A stretch of DNA of 64,000 nucleotides. It comes from Niastella soli (GTDB lineage: Bacteria; Bacteroidota; Bacteroidia; Chitinophagales; Chitinophagaceae). The notes below the pieces were generated by a model. It saw only the letters and a program-made list of their open reading frames with translations. It was not told where the DNA came from and did not search any database. The stretch lies in NCBI RefSeq assembly GCF_017742245.1, contig NZ_JAGHKO010000014.1:124001-188000 (forward strand), given 5' to 3'. Below, piece by piece: positions 1 through 7,839 of this stretch (the first letter of the stretch is position 1; each line of letters starts with the position of its first letter). The position numbers were made by a program, and so were the translations under genes.

Positions 1-510
1 GACGTTGTATTTCTCTGAAGCCGTTTTCACTTTGGCGGTCATGGCATCGCGAACAGGGCCTTCTATACCATTGGGATTGAACCGTTGCAGGGCAGCCACA
101 TCGATCTTATACTGGCTCATCCAGGAGAACTGTACATCTACTGTTTGATCGCTGAACGAAGAGAACAATTGCGCCGGTTGCCCATTACCGAGATTGGCAA
201 AATTGGTATTGAATTTATTCGTGTATTCCCGTACATCGGGCCAGCTGATGAATGCTTTGTTGGTGGCGGATGGTGTGGTAGCCCAGTCCTGCCCCCAATG
301 CCACCAGGCGTTGATGGGCGATCCATCGCCTTTACAGGCAAACCAGCCCTGGTAACCTACTGTAATTTTTCCAACCACATCGCCTGCCGGTGAAGGCCAG
401 ACGGTGTCTTTTTTGTCGTCGTTATTATTGCCGCCGCCATTGTTATTGCTTTTGGCGCAGCACACCAGCATAACCATTAACACCAAGAGGATACTATTAT
501 TTCTTTTCAT
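1..510 (-). CDS. GH71/GH99-like glycoside hydrolase lipoprotein (3' part cut by window edge)
   Basis: The first 170 codons of a leftward gene are visible and the frame is still open at base 1. The N-terminus is a lipoprotein signal (hydrophobic ILLVLMVMLV, then CC at residues 17-18) followed by an Asn/Gly-rich linker. The mature part begins VGKITVGYQGWFACKGDG and continues with WWHWGQDW, a WPDVREY motif, LFSSFSDQTVDVQFSWM and a QRFNPNG motif. This pattern matches the GH71/99-like hydrolases of Bacteroidota (family knowledge). The catalytic half lies outside the window. It starts 11 bp after the stop of the duplicated-domain lipoprotein and so belongs to the SusC/SusD operon. Substrate cannot be read here; GH99 relatives act on alpha-mannosides, which is only a hint. 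Confidence 0.7.
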   Translation of the reverse strand, partial: MKRNNSILLVLMVMLVCCAKSNNNGGGNNNDDKKDTVWPSPAGDVVGKITVGYQGWFACKGDGSPINAWWHWGQDWATTPSATNKAFISWPDVREYTNKFNTNFANLGNGQPAQLFSSFSDQTVDVQFSWMSQYKIDVAALQRFNPNGIEGPVRDAMTAKVKTASEKYNV

Positions 511-521
511 AGTAACGAGTT

Positions 522-1670
522 TTATTTTTCTACCAGTCTAAGATCATCCAAACCCAATGCCACATCTGCATGCGTTTTACTGGTTGTCCATAAATAGAGG
601 CGGAAGAAGTTAAAGGCGCTGAGTTTGGGCCCGCCATCACCGCTGCTTTCACCGGCATCGCTGAAGTTCAGCGTCAGTTCATTCCAGCCGTTCTTTAAAT
701 TGGGCAGCATAGGCGCCAGGTTCCAGGAGTATTCGTTTTTGTCGCTTTCGCCCGAACTGGTCAATTCAAACTGACCATCGGCTTTTATCTGACTGATATC
801 GCCAATGTATAACCACAGTTTCAGTGTCCCATTGGCCTTGGTGAGCCCCGCATTAAGCGCCGTTGGCCGTTTGTAAATAAAATGCATATAATCTTCCCCG
901 CTTACAATAGGAGCCTTTAACCAGCCCTGCCCTTCTTTGGCGCCGGGTTTTTCAATAGCCCCTTTATTGCCGGCGGTTTCCCAGTTATCGAGCGCATCGG
1001 TATTATTGAATGTTTCCAGTGTTTTTGATTTCAGGCGGAACCGCAGGTCATCAACCCCAATGGCCACATCGTTGTGGTTCTTGCTGTTCGTCCACAGGTA
1101 CATGCGAAAGAAATTGAATGCATGAATATCGGGTCCGCCATCAGCTGACACCTGGGCCGTGCCGAAGTTGAGTTTTATTTCATTCCAGCCATTCTTAAGC
1201 CCTGGAATAATATCGGCCAGGTTCCAGGCAAATTCTTTTTTATCTGACTCACCGGAACTGGTAAGCTCTATTTGTCCGTCGTTGTTTTTCAGATCGGCCA
1301 CACTTGATACATAGAACCAGAAAACAAACTGGCCGGTCTCTACCGTAAGTTTGGGATCAACCGGCGCCGGACGTTTATAGATCAGGTGCATATAATCTTC
1401 CCCATTAACAATGGATGCTTTGAGCCAGCCTGCGCCTTCCTTGCCGCCTGTTTTTTCTATGGCGCCCTTGTTGCCGGCAGATTCCCAATTATCTATGGCA
1501 TCAGCAGTATTAAACGAAACCAAGGTGGGATCTGGTGGCGGCGGTGGAGGTGGTGGCGGCGGCGGTTTTAATCCACTGGTATCGCGGCTATGATAGTTTT
1601 CTTTTTTGCAGGAAGTGATGGTGATCATTGCAAACAATATTGTGATAGCAATAAATACAGTTAATTTCAT
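522..1670 (-). CDS. Lipoprotein with two tandem jelly-roll-like (putative carbohydrate-binding) domains
   Basis: A 382-residue protein with a lipoprotein signal (lipobox ending TSC at residue 20), then a run of 11 prolines that acts as a linker. After it come two copies of one domain of about 160 residues. Each copy starts with a phrase like FNTADAIDNWESAGNKGAIE, contains GEDYMHxIYKRP, LTSSGESDK and LKNGWNE, and ends with GxDDLR. The two copies are also very similar at DNA level, which points to a recent internal duplication. The fold and binding role are inferred from the beta-rich pattern and from its place between SusD-side genes and a hydrolase; it is a candidate surface glycan-binding protein. 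The proline run is coded by a GGT/GGC tract that could slip. Confidence 0.65.
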   Translation of the reverse strand: MKLTVFIAITILFAMITITSCKKENYHSRDTSGLKPPPPPPPPPPPDPTLVSFNTADAIDNWESAGNKGAIEKTGGKEGAGWLKASIVNGEDYMHLIYKRPAPVDPKLTVETGQFVFWFYVSSVADLKNNDGQIELTSSGESDKKEFAWNLADIIPGLKNGWNEIKLNFGTAQVSADGGPDIHAFNFFRMYLWTNSKNHNDVAIGVDDLRFRLKSKTLETFNNTDALDNWETAGNKGAIEKPGAKEGQGWLKAPIVSGEDYMHFIYKRPTALNAGLTKANGTLKLWLYIGDISQIKADGQFELTSSGESDKNEYSWNLAPMLPNLKNGWNELTLNFSDAGESSGDGGPKLSAFNFFRLYLWTTSKTHADVALGLDDLRLVEK

Positions 1671-1696
1671 ATCCTTATTGTTTAAAGGTTATTAAT

Positions 1697-1796
1697 CGGC
1701 AATCGTGAATCGGCAATCGGCAATCGTGAAGCGGCAATCGGCAATCGTGAGGCGGCAATTTTGACCTCGCGTAATCGTGAAACGTCAAACGTGAAA
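1697..1796. repeat. Heptamer tandem array (cggcaat / cgtgaat type)
   Basis: From 1697 the DNA reads as consecutive 7-mers: cggcaat, cgtgaat, cggcaat, cggcaat, cgtgaag, cggcaat, cggcaat, cgtgagg, cggcaat, tttgacc. A second short run, cgtgaaa, cgtcaaa, cgtgaaa, lies at 1776-1796. It sits in the 321-bp gap between the duplicated-domain lipoprotein and the DUF3823 gene, where I see no gene. Confidence 0.85.
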
Positions 1797-1900
1797 GTTC
1801 TTATTGCGGAACTCCAATTAATAGCGAGCCTGCTTACAACTCACTACTCACCTTCAGCTCGGCATTTTAATTCTCATCAACATCACCTTACTCCTTCCTT

Positions 1901-1993
1901 TATCAACCCTATCAACTCTGTTACCTCTATCAACCTGCCTCCCCGTCAACGTGTCAACGAGTCAATGTGTTAACGTGTCAACTGATCAACTTT
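1901..1993. repeat. Array switching from a 9-bp to an 8-bp period, ending in a stop codon
   Basis: The tract reads tatcaaccc, tatcaactc, tgttacctc, tatcaacct, gcctccccg (period 9), then tcaacgtg, tcaacgag, tcaatgtg, ttaacgtg, tcaactga, tcaacttt (period 8). The last unit overlaps the stop codon of the DUF3823 gene on the minus strand at 1992-1994. Confidence 0.8.
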
Positions 1994-2705
1994 ACTTAGG
2001 CACCTCAATCTTTATTATCTCACTCAAATTCGAACTCTTATCGTCGTTGTTAAAACGTACGCCAACCCGTACATAAAAGGTCCTTCCCTTTACAAGATTG
2101 GGAATAACAAACTCCGGCGATCTGTCGGCGGGCGACATATCCCCCCACTCTTTATTGACGGCTACTTTATACACGTCGGAATAGTCGCGGATCGATGCAC
2201 CCGGTCCTACCAGCGAAGTGGTGTTTACGTAGGGTTGTATTTCAGCAATGGAAGGCATTCCGGCAATGGGTGCCTGCATAGTGAAACGGAGCGTTAATTG
2301 ATTGCTGTCCAGTTTGGTGGTAAAACTGTTCAGATACAAATAAGGCGTGAGGTTGAAATCATATTTGGTGTTCTTATCAACATCCAGCTCCACCGGTGGT
2401 ACCGCCCAGAACGCGCCACCTTTTATTGACACGCGGTAATGCCCTTTGAACAATTTGGAGTTTTTAAAGGTGCCATCCATTTTCACCGGGATATCCTGTG
2501 GTGCGGGCGTGGCACTCCAGCTCAGCTGCTCGAGCCTGATGGTAACATTGCCGGTAGCGGTTTGAATATTGCTTTTTGATTGCTGATCAACCAGGTTGCC
2601 TTCCAGTGACGCATCGGGGGCATCGTAATTGTCTTTTTTTACGCATGCCACACCTGCCAGCAGTATACCAGCACCCAGTAACATTGTGCTCAAATGAAGT
2701 TTCAT
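1992..2705 (-). CDS. DUF3823 domain lipoprotein of the SusC/SusD locus
   Basis: A 237-residue lipoprotein (signal ending GVAC near residue 21). The start of the mature chain, DNYDAPDASLEGNLVD, followed by IRLEQLSW, the segment FKNSKLFKGHYRV and GAFWAVPPVELDV, is the pattern of DUF3823, a family found next to SusD genes. The C-terminal half, with TLRFTMQAP and TFYVRVGVRFNN, looks like a fibronectin-type beta domain. It follows the SusD gene by 15 bp on the same strand. By position it is an accessory outer-membrane glycan-binding protein, similar in role to SusE/SusF, but no ligand can be inferred. The 3' end runs into an oligomer repeat array. Confidence 0.8.
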   Translation of the reverse strand: MKLHLSTMLLGAGILLAGVACVKKDNYDAPDASLEGNLVDQQSKSNIQTATGNVTIRLEQLSWSATPAPQDIPVKMDGTFKNSKLFKGHYRVSIKGGAFWAVPPVELDVDKNTKYDFNLTPYLYLNSFTTKLDSNQLTLRFTMQAPIAGMPSIAEIQPYVNTTSLVGPGASIRDYSDVYKVAVNKEWGDMSPADRSPEFVIPNLVKGRTFYVRVGVRFNNDDKSSNLSEIIKIEVPK

Positions 2706-2720
2706 GACAGTTAGTTTATG

Positions 2721-4556
2721 CTAATAATTTGGATTGTTCGGATAGAGATTGGGGTTCTTACCCAGTTCGCCGCCAGGCATTGGCTCATAATAAAATTTCT
2801 TCTCGAAGTTGTAATTACGGCCAAAGGTTTCCGGTTCTTTCAACATGATATATTTCTGTTCATCGAAAACATAGTAAGGCATAATTCCCTGAAAGCGGGC
2901 ATTGTTCAGGACAACATCGGCAATACGCCAACGGCGAAGATCCCACCAGTAATGATTCTCGAATGCGAGCTCCTTGCTTCTTTCATTACGCACTACTTCG
3001 ATGGTCATCTCGGCCAGGGTCAGGGGCGTGGCACCGGCCCGGTCCCTGATCTTGTTCAAACAGACAAGTGCATCGGCTGTCTCACCAGTCTCTATATCAG
3101 CTTCAGCCCGATTCAACAGTATTTCCGCATAGCGGAACTCAATCCAGTGCGTGGTGCTGGTAAACAGATCCACATCGGCCTGGGGACGGCGATAGTCGAT
3201 ATACTTGCGTACATAAAAACCGGTGCGGGTGCGCTCATCCCCAGCCGTACTGATACCGGTTTGCCCAATGATAGCTTTGCCATTGTACATCGTATTGGGA
3301 TCACCCGACAACAGATAGCTGCGGGCGGCGGCAGGTTTATTTACTTCGGCAGCAGCGGTGCCGCTGAAAGTGGGATAAATACCGCGCTGCACATCAAACG
3401 TGCGGGTACGCAGGATATCGCCCGGGAAATATACAGTGGCCCGTAACCTGGCCTCCATACCCTGAAAAGCATCGCCCGGTTGATTGTATCGCTTAGGGGT
3501 GCCGTCGGGGTTATTAAAGTTCAACATCCCAAAACGTTCTACAAACTCCAGCGTTGGATAGGCCCGTGACAAGGCATTAGCAGTCATCCAGCGGGGTGAA
3601 AAAGTAGCATCCCAGCTATGGGCAGTACGACTGGGAATGGAATAATTTCTCACCAGGATATTCTCAGGGCTTTTTTCATCCAGGAAGGCATCTACATAAT
3701 TCATCACCTTATCGCTGTTGGAAGTATATAAATTGTAGTGGCCTTCCAGCAGTTTGGCAGCTTCAATGCACTGGTTAAAATAACTGGTTGCTTTCTCCGG
3801 CGCTATGCCCACGTAGCCCTGCGTACGCGCATCCCCGTTTACAAAATTCTGTGATCCATACCGCGCAATACTACCGGCGTACAACATGGCCCGCGATTTT
3901 AAGGCAGCGGCCACGTATTTATTAGCCCTTTCGGGAGCGCTGGTTGCAGGCAACAGGGCAATGGCTTTATCCAGGTCTTTGCCAATAAAATTCCAGGTTT
4001 CTTCTTCGGTATTGCGATGCACCTGTAGTTCTGCAATGGTTTGCTCGGGGTATTTTTGTACCACCTCAACAATGGGAACACCGCCATATCTTTTTGCCAA
4101 TGCGAAATAATAATAGGCGCGCAGGAAATAGGCTTCGCCGGTGAACTGATCAATTTTATCCGGGGCGAAATTGACCGCATACTTTGGTAAAGTCTCCATG
4201 AAATAATTCACTGCACGGATGTCGGCATAGGGCCAGTAACCAAAGCCCCCGCCAATATCCATACCGCCCCAGGGCCCTACCATTTCGCCACATGCTGCTC
4301 CGCTATGCCAGAAGTGTTCCCATTCGTGGTGCAGGTTAAAACCCGGTTGGCCATCACGTCCGGTAGGACGATACGAAAAATCTTCGATCGGTAATTTGCG
4401 GTATACCTGTGCCATATAAACATTCACTCCCGACTCGCTGCTAAAGATCTGGTCATCGGTAAGCAGGTTTACCGGTTTTATGTCGAGCTTCTGACACGCT
4501 GAAACGGCAACCAGCATTGCTATGAGTACAACAAATATGCTATTATTGATTTTCAT
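2721..4556 (-). CDS. SusD/RagB-family outer-membrane lipoprotein
   Basis: A 611-residue lipoprotein: signal peptide to VSAC at residue 21, then the SusD N-terminal pattern LDIKPVNLLTDDQIF. TPR-like helices follow, with FLRAYYYFALAKRYGGVPIV. The C-terminal signature region contains DERTRTGFYVRKY, WIEFRYAEILLNRAEA and VRNERSKELAFENHYWWDL. All are hallmarks of SusD proteins, which cap the SusC channel and bind glycan at the cell surface. It starts 9 bp after the SusC stop, so the two are co-transcribed. The length is slightly above the usual 500-600 residues. Confidence 0.95.
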   Translation of the reverse strand: MKINNSIFVVLIAMLVAVSACQKLDIKPVNLLTDDQIFSSESGVNVYMAQVYRKLPIEDFSYRPTGRDGQPGFNLHHEWEHFWHSGAACGEMVGPWGGMDIGGGFGYWPYADIRAVNYFMETLPKYAVNFAPDKIDQFTGEAYFLRAYYYFALAKRYGGVPIVEVVQKYPEQTIAELQVHRNTEEETWNFIGKDLDKAIALLPATSAPERANKYVAAALKSRAMLYAGSIARYGSQNFVNGDARTQGYVGIAPEKATSYFNQCIEAAKLLEGHYNLYTSNSDKVMNYVDAFLDEKSPENILVRNYSIPSRTAHSWDATFSPRWMTANALSRAYPTLEFVERFGMLNFNNPDGTPKRYNQPGDAFQGMEARLRATVYFPGDILRTRTFDVQRGIYPTFSGTAAAEVNKPAAARSYLLSGDPNTMYNGKAIIGQTGISTAGDERTRTGFYVRKYIDYRRPQADVDLFTSTTHWIEFRYAEILLNRAEADIETGETADALVCLNKIRDRAGATPLTLAEMTIEVVRNERSKELAFENHYWWDLRRWRIADVVLNNARFQGIMPYYVFDEQKYIMLKEPETFGRNYNFEKKFYYEPMPGGELGKNPNLYPNNPNY

Positions 4557-4565
4557 ATGAATCGT

Positions 4566-7500
4566 TTAGAAAGTAATGGAAGCGCCAACGTTAAAGGTGC
4601 GGTTGAGTGGGTATTTATAACCACCCAAACCATATTCAAAACCGGCATTGGGAATTTTACCCGGGTGTTCAGGGTCGCTGTCTTTAAGCCCGGTTAGTGT
4701 AAACAGGTTATAGCTGTTCACATACAGGCGGCTGTTCTTAATACCCAGTTTTCCTGTTAATGTGGTGGGCAAACTGTAACCAATCTCCAGGGTCTTGCAA
4801 CGCAGGAAGGTGGCGTCCTGTACGGCTTTAGTGGAGTTATTGATGCTGCCATAGTTAAAACCCATAGCGGGGTATTTGCCAGCCACCCATTGGGTATTGG
4901 GATCAAACACATTGTCATCGGGATTAGCCGTATGCCAGCTGTCGAGGAATTTGGTGAGGGAGCTGCGGCCATACATCAGCGGTTCGGCATATTGTTCATC
5001 ATACTGTACCCAAAAGCCTGTGGAACCGGCCAGTACAGCACTCAGATCAAACCCTTTATAATATAACCCAATGGTTAAACCGAAGTTGATAAGCGGCAGG
5101 TCCTGCAACGCTATGGGATGATCGTCATTGCCATCTATTACGCCATCTTCATTCCAGTCCTGCAGGTAATAATCGCCCGGCACTACGTTGTTATTGCCGC
5201 CACCGGTGTTTATAGGGTAACCGTAGATCTGGTCGTAACTGGTGAATTGCCCGCCGTAGTCTTTGCCCCACCAGATGTTTTTAAACCGGTCAGTGAGGCC
5301 ATTGCGCCATTGCTGGTATTCATTGCCTGCCAACCCCTGTGTTTGGTTACGGAAGAAGTTGCGGGCATAGGAAACGTTGCCCGTTATATTCATTCTTACA
5401 TCATGGACCGTATTGCGATGCGTTAATGACAACTCCCAGCCTTGTGTACGATCGGAGTTCAGGTTTTCCTGGGGAACGGTAACACCTACGGTGCCGGGAA
5501 TTACCACGGTGCGTTGCGCAGGTAATCCGGTGCGGTCCCTTCTGTAAACATCAAACGACCCTTCTATTTTGTTATTAAACAGGTTGAACTCCAACCCAAG
5601 GTTTTTGGTGGTGGAAGTGGTCCAGGTAATGTTCTCATTTACGAGCCCCCGGGTTTCGGCACCATTTACAAACACACCATTGAAAATGTAACCCCATACA
5701 CTATTATCGTTGGGATTTACGGTTGGATAGTTATAACCGGCTACATACTGGAAGGCGGCGGCATTGTCATCGCCCATTTCGCCATAAGAAGCGCGCAGCT
5801 TCAGGTTTGAAATGACCTTGGGAGAGACCAGCCGGTTAAAAAATGGTTCTTCACTGATGCGCCAGCCGGCGAGGAAAGCGGGGAAAAAGCCCCATTGCCC
5901 ATTGCCGGGTTTGTATTTATTGGTACCATCGTAACGGAAAGTAGCTTCGGCCAGGTATTTCCCTTTATAATCATAGGTGGCCCGGCCCACCCAGGAGCGC
6001 ATGGCTATTTCGGTTACTCCACCAGGCGAGGTATTACCGATCTGGTCAACCGACTCGGCGCCAAACAAATAGTCAACAGGCAACAATACATTGCGCGAGG
6101 CATAGATGTTATCGTTCTTTGAATGGTTCTCTTCCAGCAACGCCATGGCCGATACTGTATGCGTATTGTTGAATGAACGGTTATATTGTAACGACAACTG
6201 GCTAAGGGTTTGAAAACCGGTGCCATAGGTACGCGTAAGGTTGGAAGGTCCGTTTACATTCGAGACCTTATATTCATTTGAATTGGCATCGTAGGTATAC
6301 AAATTATAGGCTTTTTTATAATCGCTGTTATCGTCGACGTTCAACCCATAGTTGAACATACCTCTTGCCTTTAGTCCTTTTATACCGGGAAGATCATATT
6401 CAAGGTTTACCTGTGTTTGCAGGTTCTTCTGGGTCCTTTTTCTGTAGCCCACTTTATCGGCATCGGTAATGGCCACAGGGTTGGCATTATCGGGCATTAC
6501 ATTCAGGTACTGCGGGTTGTTATTAGCATAGATCTGGTTAATGGGGATCTGGTTCCAGGTATATTTGAAAATGGTCCACAGGTCCTGGTAAGGCTGGTCC
6601 TTTTCATCCATGTGACCCGAGATCAATGCCTGGGCGCGAATACGGTCGCTGATCTTTACGTTTATATTAGAACGCATGTTCCAGCGGCTGTAATCGAGAT
6701 CGCCCGATTTGAGCAAACCGCTTTGCTTCATATACCCCACATTAAAGAATAGGTTTACTTTATCGGTGCCACCGGTAATATTCAGGTTATGCTGTACTTG
6801 CGGTGAAGTGGTGTTAAATGCAGCTCCGATCCAGTCGGCCCCGGTATAGGTACCATCCATCCAGGGTTTAATATCATTGTAAGCATAAGCAGGGGGCTGG
6901 TTGCTGATAAAGTTATTGGCGAAATCGCGCTTTGCTTTTTCATTCGTCAGCATCATATAATCCACCGGTCCCACGCCATCGGGCATTCCCAAAAAAGTTT
7001 GCCAGGCCTGGTTAAAGGAATAGGTGATGTCGAACCGGCCATTGCGGGCGCTGCCCTTTTTGGTAGTGATCAGGATAACGCCATTAGCGGCGCGGTTGCC
7101 ATAAATAGCGGCCGATGCATCTTTCAATACCGACACACTTTCAATTTCATTGGGGTCCAGCTTTTCGAAACCACCACGTGGCACCCCATCGATCACCACC
7201 AGGGGTGAGGCGCCATACCCGCGGATATCGAAACTGTTTTCATACCCGCCCGGTTCGGCTGTGCGCTGGATCATGCGTAAACCGGGAATTTTCCCCGTAA
7301 GCATGTTCTGTACGTTCTCATTTTTGGTAACTACCAGGTCGCTGCTCTTTAACATAGATACCGAACCGGTAAGCGTGGTTTTCTTCTGGGTGCCATACCC
7401 TACCACAACCACGTTATCGAGGCTGCGGCTGTTTTCCTCCATGGTGAGGTTGATCGTACCCCGGCCATTAATTGGAATGGTAATGGCATTCATAGTAATG

Positions 7501-7724
7501 TGGGAAAAAGAAAGCCGGGCGGCATTGGCAGGGACCGTGATGGAATATTTCCCGTTCTGGTCAGACATAACCGAGATGCTGGAATCGCCGGCCACCGAAA
7601 TGGTTACGCCGGCCAGGGGTTCTTTCGTTTGCACATGGGTTATTCTTCCTGTGATAGTTTTCTGCTGTGCCAGCACCGCCACAGGAAACAGACAGGCAAG
7701 CAGGAGCTTACAGATAATTTTCAT
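4566..7724 (-). CDS. SusC/RagA-family TonB-dependent outer-membrane receptor
   Basis: 1052 residues. Signal peptide (LLLACLFPVAVLAQ), then a CarboxypepD_reg-like domain (ITGRITHVQTKEPLAGVTI to about residue 90), and the SusC hallmark VVVVGYGTQKKTTLTGSVS. A plug domain follows with FDIRGYGASPLVVIDGVPRG and the SVLKDASAAIYGNRAANGVI motif. The rest is the beta-barrel, ending in a terminal Phe (GASITF). It imports glycan pieces across the outer membrane using TonB energy. It is the first gene of the leftward operon and is divergent from the regulator at 7840, with a 115-bp gap between them. No N-terminal STN domain is present, so anti-sigma signalling through this receptor is unlikely. Confidence 0.96.
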   Translation of the reverse strand: MKIICKLLLACLFPVAVLAQQKTITGRITHVQTKEPLAGVTISVAGDSSISVMSDQNGKYSITVPANAARLSFSHITMNAITIPINGRGTINLTMEENSRSLDNVVVVGYGTQKKTTLTGSVSMLKSSDLVVTKNENVQNMLTGKIPGLRMIQRTAEPGGYENSFDIRGYGASPLVVIDGVPRGGFEKLDPNEIESVSVLKDASAAIYGNRAANGVILITTKKGSARNGRFDITYSFNQAWQTFLGMPDGVGPVDYMMLTNEKAKRDFANNFISNQPPAYAYNDIKPWMDGTYTGADWIGAAFNTTSPQVQHNLNITGGTDKVNLFFNVGYMKQSGLLKSGDLDYSRWNMRSNINVKISDRIRAQALISGHMDEKDQPYQDLWTIFKYTWNQIPINQIYANNNPQYLNVMPDNANPVAITDADKVGYRKRTQKNLQTQVNLEYDLPGIKGLKARGMFNYGLNVDDNSDYKKAYNLYTYDANSNEYKVSNVNGPSNLTRTYGTGFQTLSQLSLQYNRSFNNTHTVSAMALLEENHSKNDNIYASRNVLLPVDYLFGAESVDQIGNTSPGGVTEIAMRSWVGRATYDYKGKYLAEATFRYDGTNKYKPGNGQWGFFPAFLAGWRISEEPFFNRLVSPKVISNLKLRASYGEMGDDNAAAFQYVAGYNYPTVNPNDNSVWGYIFNGVFVNGAETRGLVNENITWTTSTTKNLGLEFNLFNNKIEGSFDVYRRDRTGLPAQRTVVIPGTVGVTVPQENLNSDRTQGWELSLTHRNTVHDVRMNITGNVSYARNFFRNQTQGLAGNEYQQWRNGLTDRFKNIWWGKDYGGQFTSYDQIYGYPINTGGGNNNVVPGDYYLQDWNEDGVIDGNDDHPIALQDLPLINFGLTIGLYYKGFDLSAVLAGSTGFWVQYDEQYAEPLMYGRSSLTKFLDSWHTANPDDNVFDPNTQWVAGKYPAMGFNYGSINNSTKAVQDATFLRCKTLEIGYSLPTTLTGKLGIKNSRLYVNSYNLFTLTGLKDSDPEHPGKIPNAGFEYGLGGYKYPLNRTFNVGASITF

Positions 7725-7839
7725 ACAACAAGCAATTAGTTTTTATACTGATACCGGCAATTAAGCGCCAGGCCCCTAAAAAACTATTAACAAACCCATT
7801 AATGGGGAATTAATTAGTATTTTTTCTTTTTATTTGCTC

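Noticed and set aside
2718-3446. 242-codon frame on the plus strand
   Set aside because: It is antisense to the SusD gene, with no family pattern; an in-phase shadow of the real coding strand.
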